DNA of 64,000 nt from Chitinophaga deserti (GCF_003149455.1 NZ_QFFK01000004.1:248001-312000); one strand, 5' to 3'. Shown: positions 8,673 to 17,299, counted from the first letter of the stretch. Translations and numbers: made by a program. The notes: generated by a model from the sequence alone, not told the origin.

Positions 8673-11600
8673 TTAGAATGTGGCATTGATGCCGAGCGTG
8701 TAGTTCCTGGCGGGTGGGGTATTGCCATATTCCGCATCCCAGAACATCCAGTTGGGCTGGTAAACGGCGGCATTGGCCACGTTGGCGTACACTTTGAAGG
8801 TGCCGATACCTGCCCGTTGTAACAGGGAGGATGGTACCGTGTAGGCGAGGGCTACCGTACTCAGGCGGATGAAGGATGCCTTGCGGTAGTTGGTGAACGA
8901 TAAGCTGCCGTTGTTCGAGAACAGGCGGGCATGATCATCGATCTGGTTTTCGGGCGTCCAGTATGGGATCACGTAAGAGTTCTGACGGTCAATGAAACCG
9001 GTGTTGTTCTTGGCCTGATTGTAAGGTTCCATCTGGCCCCAGTTGCTGTACAGCATGAAAGAGAGGTCGAAGTTCTTGTAGGTGAATTCGTTGCGGAGCG
9101 TCCACTGGAAGCGGGGAGCGCGGTAACCGATAAACTGGCGGTCGTCGTCTGTAAACTTACCATCGCCGTTGGTATCCTGTAATTTGAAGTCTCCGGGCTT
9201 AACACCATACTTTGCAGCTTCTGCAGCTTCTGATGTTTTCCATACACCGAGTACTTTCATATCCCATACCTCATCGATCTCACGGCCAATAAACCAGCGG
9301 TTGGCGCGATCGTCCAGCTCCTTGTAAGTAACATTGCCGTCTTTATCACGTACGGGCATCGGGCCGTAGAGGCTTACGATCTTGTTGCGGTTCAGGGTAA
9401 AGTTGAGGGTGGTATTCCACTGGAAGTCGTTCTGTTTGATGTTCACACTGGTAAGCCCGAATTCAAATCCTTTTACCTGTACTTCCCCGAGGTTATCGAT
9501 CAGGCTGGTGTAGCCCGTTACGTCAGACACGATGCGATTGATGAGCAGGTCGGTAGTAATGCGTTTGAATACATCGATGGAACCAGACAGCCGGGATTTG
9601 AACAGGCTGAAATCGAGCCCTACGTTGTAGGAAGCAGTTTTCTCCCACTTTAATTCCGGGTTGGGCATACGGTTGCCATACAGCTGCGTTACGATCACGG
9701 TGTTGCCGTTGGGCATGATGTACTGGTATTTGCCGGTGGTAAGATCGCCCAGCGTCTGGTAGCGGCCGATATCACGGTTACCGTTCACGCCCCAGGTGAG
9801 CCGGAGCTTACCATAATCGAGCCACGGCAGGTCCATGAAGGATTCTTTGGTGAATACCCAGCCCAGCGCTATAGCAGGGAAGTTTGCCCTGGGGTTACGG
9901 ACACCGAAAGCGGAGTAACCGTCGCGGCGTAAAGATGCTGTGAGGAGGTATTTCTGTTTGTAGCTGTAGTTAATACGTCCCATGAGTGCATCGCCCGTTG
10001 CCAGGGAATCGAAGCTGCTGATAATGGGTTTGATGCCGGAACTGATATCGTGCCATCCGAGGTTATCGTTGGGTGCAAAGCCTTCATTCTCCATCTGGTT
10101 GCGCCAGCTCTGGTATTTCTCGCTGTTGTAGAGGAAGGTGACATCGAAGTCATGATCCCCGAAAGACTTGTTCCAGCGGAGGATATTATCGAGCTGCCAG
10201 TTGTAAAAGTTTTCCTGGCGGCGCACGGCATACCCTTTACGTGCGGCATACCTGAAATCCTTCGCCATATTGTGGTTGAAGTAGCGGTTCCATTCGAAGT
10301 TGGGCGTGAAGTTCACTTGGTAGGAGAAACCCCATCCCAGGTCGCCTTTGGCATAGAGGCTTCCAAACAGTGTGTTGTATTTCTGCTGGCGGTCGGTATA
10401 TACATTGTTGAGGAAAGGATTGGTATTATTGCCCACATCATCATTGGGGCTGTCGCGGAGTGTAACGCCGTCGTCTTTATACTTCTGTCCCCATGGCGAT
10501 GCATTGATCATCTGGCCCCAGTCTACGGGTACCTGGCTCTCATCGCGGTCGGCAAATTGCATATTCACGCCTACAGTAGCCCATTTGGCAGCCTGTGCTT
10601 CTACATTGATGCGGGTACGGAATGTCTTGAATTTATCGCCTACGATCACGCCTTCGTTATTGGTGTAGCCTGCGGAGATGTAGTAGGATATAGCATCTTT
10701 TTTGCCGCTGATGCTCACCGTATGATCATGCCGCATGCCGCGGTGGAACATCTGGTCGTACCAGTTGGTTTCATTGCCTGATTTGTAATTGCGTACTTCG
10801 AGGGAGAGGAGTTTCAGGCGGTTGAGCCATATGTCTATAGAATCTCCTTTTGCACCATCATAAGCTTTCCATTGGTCGATGGTGATGCTGGAAGGCAATG
10901 TACGAGGGTCGTCGAAGCGGTAAGGCTGTGCATTGGCGTTCATGCTTTTAAGCACATCGGTACGCCATTTCACGAAGCCGGCGCCATCATAGAGCGGCTG
11001 GTTCATGGCGAGGGTAGCCATGCCGATATTACTGTTGAGGGTAATGGTAGGTTTTGCTTTCGTGCCTTTTTTGGTGGTGATGAGGACCACGCCCTTGGCG
11101 GATTTGGCGCCAAATACCGCAGCAGAGCTGGCATCTTTCATCACATCGATGGTCTGTATATCATTTGGGTTGATATCGCTCAAAGCACCGGGGTAAATCA
11201 CACCATCTACCACCAATAGCGGTGCGTAGCCTGCATTGAGTGAGGAGCGGCCGCGTACTACGAGATCGCCGCCACCTTTTGCGGAATTGGAGGAGGTGAC
11301 AGACAGGCCGGGAATATTACCTCGCAGCGCATCCTGTACGCTGGCGGGGTTTTCATTTTCCAGTTTGTCTACTTTTACCTGTGCTACCGCACCGGTAACA
11401 TCTGACTTTTTGCGGGTGCCATAACCCACTACCACCAGCTGATCGAGCTCAGTGGCGTTGTCTTTGAGGATGATGTTCCAGCTGGTGGTGGAAGCTACGG
11501 GAGCTTTGAAAGACTGGTACCCGATGAAGCTGAAAACCAGCACGGCATTTTCAGGTACGTCTTTGAGGCTGAACCGGCCTTCTGCATCGGAGGTGGTGCC

Positions 11601-11816
11601 TTTGGAGGTGCCTTCCAATGCAATTGTTACGCCGGGAAGTGCGCGGCCAGACTGGTCTTTAACGGTTCCGCTCACATCTTTATTGAAGCGGGCGTGGTTT
11701 TTGGAATCGGTTGCATGCATGCCGCTGGCAACAGGAGTTCCGGCTGATAACGCGAGTAGCAGGGCGCAGCAAGCCGGGGAGGGCCAATAAAGGCTCCTTC
11801 CGATACGCATTGTCAT
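8673..11816 (-). CDS. SusC/RagA-family TonB-linked outer-membrane receptor
   Basis: 1047 residues. Signal peptide at 1-35, a carboxypeptidase-regulatory-like beta domain at about 48-130 (VSGTVKDQSGRALPGVTIAL), then the TonB plug with the SusC signature (VVVGYGTRKKSDVTGAVAQV, VQDALRGNIPGLSV, VVRGRSSLNAG, VLITTKKG) and a 22-strand-type barrel ending in the expected terminal phenylalanine (LGINATF). It imports oligosaccharides or other polymers bound by its SusD partner, energised by TonB-ExbBD. First gene of the operon; the regulator LacI is divergent across 235 bp. No N-terminal signalling (STN) domain is present, so it is not wired to an anti-sigma factor of the usual type. Confidence 0.95.
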   Translation of the reverse strand: MTMRIGRSLYWPSPACCALLLALSAGTPVASGMHATDSKNHARFNKDVSGTVKDQSGRALPGVTIALEGTSKGTTSDAEGRFSLKDVPENAVLVFSFIGYQSFKAPVASTTSWNIILKDNATELDQLVVVGYGTRKKSDVTGAVAQVKVDKLENENPASVQDALRGNIPGLSVTSSNSAKGGGDLVVRGRSSLNAGYAPLLVVDGVIYPGALSDINPNDIQTIDVMKDASSAAVFGAKSAKGVVLITTKKGTKAKPTITLNSNIGMATLAMNQPLYDGAGFVKWRTDVLKSMNANAQPYRFDDPRTLPSSITIDQWKAYDGAKGDSIDIWLNRLKLLSLEVRNYKSGNETNWYDQMFHRGMRHDHTVSISGKKDAISYYISAGYTNNEGVIVGDKFKTFRTRINVEAQAAKWATVGVNMQFADRDESQVPVDWGQMINASPWGQKYKDDGVTLRDSPNDDVGNNTNPFLNNVYTDRQQKYNTLFGSLYAKGDLGWGFSYQVNFTPNFEWNRYFNHNMAKDFRYAARKGYAVRRQENFYNWQLDNILRWNKSFGDHDFDVTFLYNSEKYQSWRNQMENEGFAPNDNLGWHDISSGIKPIISSFDSLATGDALMGRINYSYKQKYLLTASLRRDGYSAFGVRNPRANFPAIALGWVFTKESFMDLPWLDYGKLRLTWGVNGNRDIGRYQTLGDLTTGKYQYIMPNGNTVIVTQLYGNRMPNPELKWEKTASYNVGLDFSLFKSRLSGSIDVFKRITTDLLINRIVSDVTGYTSLIDNLGEVQVKGFEFGLTSVNIKQNDFQWNTTLNFTLNRNKIVSLYGPMPVRDKDGNVTYKELDDRANRWFIGREIDEVWDMKVLGVWKTSEAAEAAKYGVKPGDFKLQDTNGDGKFTDDDRQFIGYRAPRFQWTLRNEFTYKNFDLSFMLYSNWGQMEPYNQAKNNTGFIDRQNSYVIPYWTPENQIDDHARLFSNNGSLSFTNYRKASFIRLSTVALAYTVPSSLLQRAGIGTFKVYANVANAAVYQPNWMFWDAEYGNTPPARNYTLGINATF

Positions 11817-11914
11817 GGTAGATCAGAATTAAAGATTTAGAAATGGTAGTATCGACGTGTTAGTGTTAAATGTTCTGTGGAATCCTAATTAGAGTGGCGG
11901 GTAACTAATACCAG

Positions 11915-12033
11915 TTTTTAACGTGAAAAATAAATTACCGTAAACGTGATTTTTCAATGTTCTTTTACCAAATTAGTATTTGCAATCGATTTAACTTTAC
12001 ATGAAGGGTGAAAAAAATCTATTACAACGTTTG
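11915..12033. promoter_or_regulatory. Possible LacI operators between SusC and LacI genes
   Basis: Three CG-centred motifs lie in the 235-bp divergent region: TTTTTAACGTGAAAAA (11915-11930, imperfect palindrome), AAACGTGATTTT (from 11942) and CAACGTTTG (12025-12033). The first two share AACGTGA at a spacing of 23 bp, about two helical turns. LacI-family operators normally have a central CG, so these are candidates for autoregulation and SusC control. No clean TAnnTTTG element was found on either strand. Confidence 0.35.
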
Positions 12034-12051
12034 AAATCGTTTTTTTGAATT

Positions 12052-13062
12052 ATGAAAAGGGGCGTAACGATCAAAGATATCGCGAGGAAATTGAATATGT
12101 CGGTATCGACGGTTTCAAAAGCATTGAATAACGATGCCACTATCAGCAGCTATACCAGTGAACGGGTGAAAGCGCTGGCCAGGGAGCTGAACTATGTTCC
12201 CAATGAAGCTGCGCGGCATTTTAAGCTGAACCGCACGTTTACACTGGGGCTTATATTGCCGGATATCCTCGATCAATACTATGCTTTCGCGGCAAATGGC
12301 GTGGAAGCAGGAGCGGAAGAGAAGGGATATCATGTAATGCTGGCGCAGTCGCGGGAAGATGAGCAGAAAGAAGAGCGCATTATCGATCTTATGATCCGCA
12401 ACCGGGTGGATGGGGTGGTAGCCGCTATTTCCAAAACACGGACGGATATGGCGCCTTATCAGAAGTTGTTGTCCATAGGGATACCCGTGGTTTGTATAGG
12501 CCGGGAACCTGCTGCACCGCAATTTGATTTCGTATCGAGCGATAATATAGAAGGCGGCCGGCTGGCTACTGATTTCCTGATCAGCCAGGGCCACCGACAT
12601 ATTGCACACCTCCGCGGACCGGAAGGGATGCGTACAGGAGAGGCGCGTTACCAGGGTTACCTCCTTGCGCTGGAACAGCATGGTATCCCCCTGCGGGAGG
12701 AACTCGTGGAAGAAGTGGATTTTACGCGTGAGAACACCGATGCTGCACTGGCACGTATGCTGGCACTGGAAACACCACCTACGGCAGTATTCGCTTTTAA
12801 AAATTACGTAGCGCTGGATGGCATTGCTTACTTAAAGAAGTATCATCCGCATCTTGTGGATAAAATGGCTTTTACCGGCTTTGGCAACCTGCCCATTCTC
12901 AGCTATCTCGATCATAAACCTGTGGCTTCCATTGAGGAAGGGTCCAGAGAAATGGGACTGGAAGCCGTAAGACAGTTATTTTCACGGATCAGCGAAACGG
13001 AAGGTGAGGCACCTTCGGCCAGGTGCATTCAGCTGCCCTGTAAGCTGGTGATACACACTTAA
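12052..13062 (+). CDS. LacI-family transcriptional regulator
   Basis: 336 residues. The N-terminal helix-turn-helix with hinge helix is canonical (VTIKDIARKLNMSVSTVSKAL, SERVKALARELNYVPNEAAR), followed by a periplasmic-binding-protein-like sensor domain (TLGLILPDILDQYYAFAANG, VDGVVAAISK, HIAHLRGP, AVFAFKNYVALDG). It would bind a sugar-like effector and repress or activate the divergent SusC/SusD operon. The start is the first codon that keeps the whole HTH. EcsC-family gene follows after 13 bp and may be co-transcribed. Confidence 0.92.
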   Translation: MKRGVTIKDIARKLNMSVSTVSKALNNDATISSYTSERVKALARELNYVPNEAARHFKLNRTFTLGLILPDILDQYYAFAANGVEAGAEEKGYHVMLAQSREDEQKEERIIDLMIRNRVDGVVAAISKTRTDMAPYQKLLSIGIPVVCIGREPAAPQFDFVSSDNIEGGRLATDFLISQGHRHIAHLRGPEGMRTGEARYQGYLLALEQHGIPLREELVEEVDFTRENTDAALARMLALETPPTAVFAFKNYVALDGIAYLKKYHPHLVDKMAFTGFGNLPILSYLDHKPVASIEEGSREMGLEAVRQLFSRISETEGEAPSARCIQLPCKLVIHT

Positions 13063-13075
13063 CCCAAATCATACT

Positions 13076-13789
13076 ATGTTATACGAACTGCAGGCCCGCG
13101 CCGAAATGGAATCCTGGAAAGTCCGCATGCGGAAAGCTCCGGGTGTCATGCAGCGCCTGTCTAAAACCCTGCAGGTACGCATTAACCGCATTATCCCTGA
13201 AAAGGTGCATAATGCCATTACGGTTACCATTAAGCAAATGGTGCGCGGAGTGCTGTATGGTTCGTCTTATACGGTGCCTGATAAACAGGAATACCCTTCA
13301 TTTGCAGATATGGAGACGGCAGTGCGGAAGCGGGTTGATTTTTATAAACATACGGCTGCCGCAGAAGGTGGGGTAACCGGTGCGGGAGGGATATTGCTTG
13401 GACTGGCGGACTTTCCCATCCTGCTGTCAATGAAACTGAAGCTGCTGTTCGACATAGCCACAATGTACGGTTACAATGTGAAAGATTACCGGGAGCGGCT
13501 GTATATCCTGCATATTTTCCAGCTGGCGTTTAGCAGTCAGGATCACCGCCGGCGGGTGTTCGCACGTATGGAGGACTGGGACCTGCAGGTGGCGGCTTTA
13601 CCAGAGCAGGAAGAATCATTCGACTGGCGCACCTTCCAGCAGGAGTACCGGGATTACCTCGACATTGCTAAGATGGCACAGCTCATGCCGGTGATTGGCG
13701 CTGCAGTAGGGGTCGTGGTGAACTACCGGCTGGTTACCAAACTGGGAGAAGCCGCCATGAATGCATACCGGATGCGGTTGCTGCGGTAA
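13076..13789 (+). CDS. EcsC-family protein
   Basis: 237 residues matching the EcsC family pattern: EGGVTGAGGILLGLADFPILLSMKLKLLFDIATMYGYNV is the glycine-rich amphipathic segment typical of the family, and YILHIFQLAF follows. Function of the family is poorly defined; in Bacillus it is named for its position in an ABC-transporter locus. Two moderately hydrophobic stretches (about 102-125 and 200-220) suggest membrane association. It follows the LacI gene by 13 bp on the same strand and precedes a lipoprotein gene by 23 bp. Confidence 0.75.
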   Translation: MLYELQARAEMESWKVRMRKAPGVMQRLSKTLQVRINRIIPEKVHNAITVTIKQMVRGVLYGSSYTVPDKQEYPSFADMETAVRKRVDFYKHTAAAEGGVTGAGGILLGLADFPILLSMKLKLLFDIATMYGYNVKDYRERLYILHIFQLAFSSQDHRRRVFARMEDWDLQVAALPEQEESFDWRTFQQEYRDYLDIAKMAQLMPVIGAAVGVVVNYRLVTKLGEAAMNAYRMRLLR

Positions 13790-13812
13790 CTACTGAAAAT
13801 GTATCCTTATTC

Positions 13813-14370
13813 ATGAAAATACATCTCATACGTTTAACTATCGTTCTTTTACTGGCGGCCTGTCAACAGCCGGAAGCGCCTGCTGAGGAGCCATCATTAT
13901 ATTCAGAAGAGCAGGTGACTGCTTTCAAATATTGGCTGAAAGCTACGCTATCGAGGCTGGATGTGCAGGATGGGGTCACCTATACAGTAGGGGATGATTC
14001 CCTGAACCTGAGCATCCGCTGGCCGGTGGATACTATGGTAACCAGCGACCGGTGGGCCGATTTGCCAAAGCTGTCGGCTATATTAACCATGCTGGAGGAA
14101 TATGAGGAATATCCCACACCTCCTTTCAGGATCAGGTATATTTATCTGAATACATATGTCATTTCCCCGGTTGCTCACCTCTTATATGAGGAAACCGATG
14201 AATTGGAGAATATGATTGTTACAACACGTGATACGAGTATCGAATACAGTTACATTCGTGGCCGGTTTTCGGAAAAGATAACGAAGGTTCCGCAGGCTGG
14301 GGGAGATACGTTGATTCGCCGCACCCACTTTCTTTGGGAAGGTAACAGGCTGATTAAAAAGGATTACTGA
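13813..14370 (+). CDS. Putative lipoprotein of unknown function
   Basis: 185 residues. MKIHLIRLTIVLLLAACQQP is a lipoprotein signal with the lipobox cysteine at residue 17. The mature part is acidic and tyrosine-rich (YEEYPTPPFRIRYIYLNTYV, SYIRGRFSEKITKVPQAG) with no domain I recognise. Base composition is visibly richer in A/T than the flanking housekeeping genes, as for the following 3 kb. Convergent with the NTF2-like gene, with 5 bp between stops. Confidence 0.65.
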   Translation: MKIHLIRLTIVLLLAACQQPEAPAEEPSLYSEEQVTAFKYWLKATLSRLDVQDGVTYTVGDDSLNLSIRWPVDTMVTSDRWADLPKLSAILTMLEEYEEYPTPPFRIRYIYLNTYVISPVAHLLYEETDELENMIVTTRDTSIEYSYIRGRFSEKITKVPQAGGDTLIRRTHFLWEGNRLIKKDY

Positions 14371-14375
14371 TTTAA

Positions 14376-14789
14376 TTAAGGCTGCAGGTTGAGAGATGCT
14401 TTGCCGTTGGATGTATCGAATGGAACAGAGCTATGGGCGTGAGTAATGATCCATTGACCGGCCCGGAGGGTGTAACAGACGGTTTCCCGCCACCACATAT
14501 CAAGTTTTCCTGCCTGATGGGTTTGGGCAACAATGTGGTTGAGGGTAGCGCACCAGGCAGTGTTGTTTTCCTCACCTGCATGCAATACCCTGATTTCAAA
14601 ATCAATGATCGTGGCCAGCGTTCCGAACCACTCCTGTAACCGGCTCCTGACAGCATCCAATCCATAGTGCTGTAATGGCTGTACCACATCGAAAACGATT
14701 ACCTGTGGATGATAAAAGGCAATAACGGATTCTGTGTCACGGGATTTTACAGCCTGTTCCCTGGCTTTGATGGCTTGTATGAGCTCCAT
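14376..14789 (-). CDS. SnoaL/NTF2-like (DUF4440-type) protein
   Basis: 137 residues from MELIQAIKAREQAVKSRD; an upstream in-frame ATG at 14849 adds 20 residues outside the fold. The pattern fits the cone-shaped NTF2-like fold: RDTESVIAFYHPQVIVFDVVQPL near the start, LQEWFGTLATIIDFEI, and WWRETVCYTLRAGQWIITHAHSS at the end. Small proteins of this type bind hydrophobic ligands or act as isomerases or hydratases; many are uncharacterised. No operon partner. Its promoter region is the repeat-bearing intergenic stretch to the right. Confidence 0.7.
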   Translation of the reverse strand: MELIQAIKAREQAVKSRDTESVIAFYHPQVIVFDVVQPLQHYGLDAVRSRLQEWFGTLATIIDFEIRVLHAGEENNTAWCATLNHIVAQTHQAGKLDMWWRETVCYTLRAGQWIITHAHSSVPFDTSNGKASLNLQP

Positions 14790-14920
14790 GTTTGAGGTGA
14801 TGGTGTGCTGGATACCCTCAAATATCTTTCCAAACCTATAATGGGGCAACTGTGGTTTCCGGACTTTGAAAGATGTATTGCATAAGAAAGCATTATATAC
14901 GGTTGGTCAATAGAAGCTCT

Positions 14921-15205
14921 CTGACTGTTAGTGCCAAGACACTGATGGTCTATTTAAGCTCTTTGGTCAGAGCGGATGGTGTGCAGGTCTAACATTAATA
15001 GGGGGGGACTGTTCCCTGCCTATGAGGATGTTTAATTTCAGGCACGATAATCTGTAGGTGGGCAATGGGCAGATCCCTGACTGCTGTTTCCAAAAGCTTT
15101 GAATGTGTAATTAAGCTCTTGGGTCAGAGTGGATGCAGAGTAGGCCAAGCATTACAAGGGATACCTGTGGTGCTTGGCTTTGAGGTTGTTTTACATCAGA
15201 AACAA
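14921..15205. repeat. Diverged tandem duplication, about 157-bp unit, two copies
   Basis: Two copies aligned at a nearly constant offset: CTGACTG at 14921 and 15077, TTAAGCTCTT at 14954 and 15111, GGTCAGAG near 14965 and 15122, and TGAGGaTG/TGAGGtTG at 15023 and 15181. The offset grows from 156 to 158, so small indels have accumulated. No open frame, hairpin or transposon end is evident. It fills most of the 580-bp gap between the NTF2-like and YdeI-like genes. Confidence 0.7.
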
Positions 15206-15278
15206 TTACCAGCGTGGGGTGATAAAGTGTAACAGCGTAGCCCTGACCGGCTCTCTTTCTAAAATAATCAGAAAAATA

Positions 15279-15325
15279 TTTGCGTAGTTAAATAGCTACA
15301 TGTATATTTGTAGTCAAGTAACTAC
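15279..15325 (+). promoter_or_regulatory. Bacteroidota promoter flanked by two 16-bp dyad operators
   Basis: TTTG (15279-15282), 20 bases, then TATATTTG (15303-15310) form a standard promoter. Operator-like dyads GTAGTTAAATAGCTAC (15284-15299) and GTAGTCAAGTAACTAC (15310-15325) lie between the -33 and -7 elements and directly after the -7 element. The same layout occurs at the ArsR gene at 31.2 kb with a different half-site. Confidence 0.75.
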
Positions 15326-15371
15326 TTATTAGCAACCTGACTATTTGTAACTCATCCTAAAAACACACTGT

Positions 15372-15953
15372 ATGAATTCCCAGATCGATAAGTACATCAG
15401 CAGAAATCCGCAATGGGAGAAAGAATTGGTAAAGCTGCGGAAGATAATCCTGGATTGCCATCTGAACGAGGAATTGAAATGGGGCGTGCCCTGTTATACG
15501 TATGAGGATAGTAACATCGTTTTGATGCATACTTTCAAGGATTATTGCGCATTGTTGTTTCACAAAGGCGTATTGTTGAAAGACCCTGAAGGTATTTTGA
15601 TTCAGCAAACAGAGAACGTACAGTCTGCCCGGCAGGTGCGGTTCACAAAAGTTGCTGATATAACGAAGCTGGAGAAAGTGTTGAAAGCCTATATTTTTGA
15701 AGCTATTGAATTAGAAGAATCCGGCGCTAAGGTACCTTTCAAGAAAACTGCGGAGTTTAAAATGCCGGATGAATTCAAAAACAGGCTGGAGGCTGATGCT
15801 GAATTGAAAGATGCTTTTGAAGCCTTAACTCCGGGCCGCCAGCGCGGATATCTGTTACATTTCTCTGCCGCCAAACAATCCAAAACACGTGAATCGAGGA
15901 TCGATAAGTATATTCCGTGGATCATGGAAGGGAAAGGACTGAATGATGAGTAG
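15372..15953 (+). CDS. YdeI/OmpD-associated (DUF1801 + OmdA) family protein
   Basis: 193 residues. The first ~110 residues fit the DUF1801 (Fe-S scaffold-like YdhG) fold: NPQWEKELVKLRKIILDCHL, EELKWGVPCYTYEDSNIVLMHTFKDYCALLFHKG. The last 70 residues are the OmdA/YdeI helical end: FKMPDEFKNRLEADAELKDAFEALTPGRQRGYLLHFSAAKQSKTRESRIDKYIPWIMEGKG. In other bacteria such proteins have been linked to envelope stress and bacteriocin tolerance; the mechanism is unknown. It is controlled by a double-operator promoter. Its last 12 codons and stop are copied four more times downstream in a 121-bp tandem array, the most unusual feature of this locus. Confidence 0.85.
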   Translation: MNSQIDKYISRNPQWEKELVKLRKIILDCHLNEELKWGVPCYTYEDSNIVLMHTFKDYCALLFHKGVLLKDPEGILIQQTENVQSARQVRFTKVADITKLEKVLKAYIFEAIELEESGAKVPFKKTAEFKMPDEFKNRLEADAELKDAFEALTPGRQRGYLLHFSAAKQSKTRESRIDKYIPWIMEGKGLNDE

Positions 15954-16519
15954 GCTCCCTATCCGCGCCGTCTCTTATTTTCAATGCCAATATAGCCGTC
16001 AGGATCGGCAGTATCATACTCAGTAATGCCATTTACCGTGGATGCTGCTATGTAAAGTGCTGAATGATGAGTAGGCTAATCATTCTTGCTGTCCCTTATT
16101 TTCAATGCCAGTATATCCGTCAGGATCGGCAGTATCAGATTCAGTAATACCATTTACCGTGGATCATTGAAGGCAAAGGGCTGAATGATGAGTAGGCTAA
16201 TCATTCGTGCTGTCCCTTATTTTCAATGCCAGTATATCCGTCAGGATCGGCAGTATCAGATTCGGTAATGCCATTTACCGTGGATCATTGAAGGCAAAGG
16301 GCGGAATGATGAGAAGTCTACCCGTCCGAGCGGTCTCTTATTTTCAATGCCAATATAGCCGTCAGGATAGGCAGCATCAGATTCAGTAATACCATTTACC
16401 GTGGATGCTGGAAGGTAATGGGCTGAATGGTGAGTAGGCTAACCTTCTGTGCTGTCTCTTATTTTCAATGCCAATATTGCCGTCAGGATAGGCAGCATCA
16501 GATTCAGTAATACCATCTG
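15915..16519. repeat. Five-unit tandem array, exact 121-bp period, made of two convergent gene ends
   Basis: Units begin with CCGTGG at 15915, 16036, 16157, 16278 and 16399. Each unit holds the last 12 codons and stop of the YdeI-like gene (PWIMEGKGLNDE-stop, or variants such as PWIIEGKGLNDE and PWMLEGNGLNGE) followed, on the other strand, by the last ~25 codons of the downstream membrane protein (LPILTAILALKIRDS). Unit 1 supplies the true YdeI end; unit 5 supplies the true membrane-protein end. In unit 5 the two stops are one base apart, showing the ancestral junction. 121 is not a multiple of three, so the array cannot extend either protein as an in-frame repeat. Confidence 0.93.
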
Positions 16520-16825
16520 GCAAAGATTCAGGAAGAATTCCCGCAACTCTTTCTTTTCTTCCTTCATTAACGCATAAAGTTCCAGTTGCTCCTTCCAGCT
16601 AAATGTATCTGTGTGGCCGGGACTCCTTGTATCGTCAGATGGCCTTCGGAATGGCAGTTGCAAATTGCGAACATTTGCATCAAAATCTTTTACAGTAAGA
16701 ATGGTTCCTATTCCGGTAATAGCAACGAATATTATCATAAGCCCCAATGCAATTAACCGGAACCGGTGTTTCTGTTGTGCCGATGATCGCGTAAGGGCAG
16801 AAGGGTTTTCCAAACCAATGGACAT
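16439..16825 (-). CDS. Small two-helix membrane protein of unknown function
   Basis: 128 residues with two hydrophobic segments, about 23-45 (FRLIALGLMIIFVAITGIGT) and 103-122 (LCQMVLLNLMLPILTAILAL), separated by a hydrophilic stretch, giving a hairpin topology. No family recognised. Its final ~25 codons form part of the 121-bp repeat unit, so this gene's 3' end has been duplicated four times towards its convergent neighbour. The coding end used here is the intact copy contiguous with the gene. Confidence 0.6.
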   Translation of the reverse strand: MSIGLENPSALTRSSAQQKHRFRLIALGLMIIFVAITGIGTILTVKDFDANVRNLQLPFRRPSDDTRSPGHTDTFSWKEQLELYALMKEEKKELREFFLNLCQMVLLNLMLPILTAILALKIRDSTEG

Positions 16826-16859
16826 ACTATAAACTTACTTCGGTTACATAAAAAATGAG

Positions 16860-17108
16860 TTAGACTGGTGAAGCAACCGGTTTAATGCGCCTGATGGTTT
16901 TAGCATATTCCAGTGACGGGGCAAGTATCTCACGCGCCCGGTCGGCTTCTACATCAAGAGCTACAATGATTCTGCCATTAATGACTTCATTTAACGCCCA
17001 TTCCAGTAAGGCAATCGCTTCCGCGCCCAGATCGGTGGTGTTCCTTAAATTAGATTTTCTCAGCAACTCTTTTATATAAGCCCGGTCGTAGCAAACACAG
17101 ATTTCCAT
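16860..17108 (-). CDS. Small conserved-looking protein, possibly RHH-like
   Basis: 82 residues: a short strand-like start (MEICVCYDRAYIKELLRKSN), then LGAEAIALLEWALNEVINGRIIVALD and a last helix (REILAPSLEYAKTI). The central ALLEWALNEVxxGR pattern is similar to small proteins with a ribbon-helix-helix-like layout, but no toxin partner lies alongside. Function unknown. 34 bp upstream of the membrane-protein start on the same strand, so the two may share a transcript. Confidence 0.5.
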   Translation of the reverse strand: MEICVCYDRAYIKELLRKSNLRNTTDLGAEAIALLEWALNEVINGRIIVALDVEADRAREILAPSLEYAKTIRRIKPVASPV

Positions 17109-17299
17109 AATTACTGTTTTGGTGATTAATATTCCTGCCTAATCTAAGTCTTAATCCAATTCAAAAAATTATTTACCGCTTATTCAGCCTGTTCATTTTT
17201 CAAAATGGTATATACTTCATACATGCATAAATTTTCTGTTCCGTTCCCTGCAATTCCTCTTTGATTAATTCCCCCTTTTCACCGAAATTCGCGCCAGAT

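Noticed and set aside
15915..16519. CRISPR array
   Set aside because: Units are 121 bp and contiguous with no unique spacers; each unit is explained by two coding ends.
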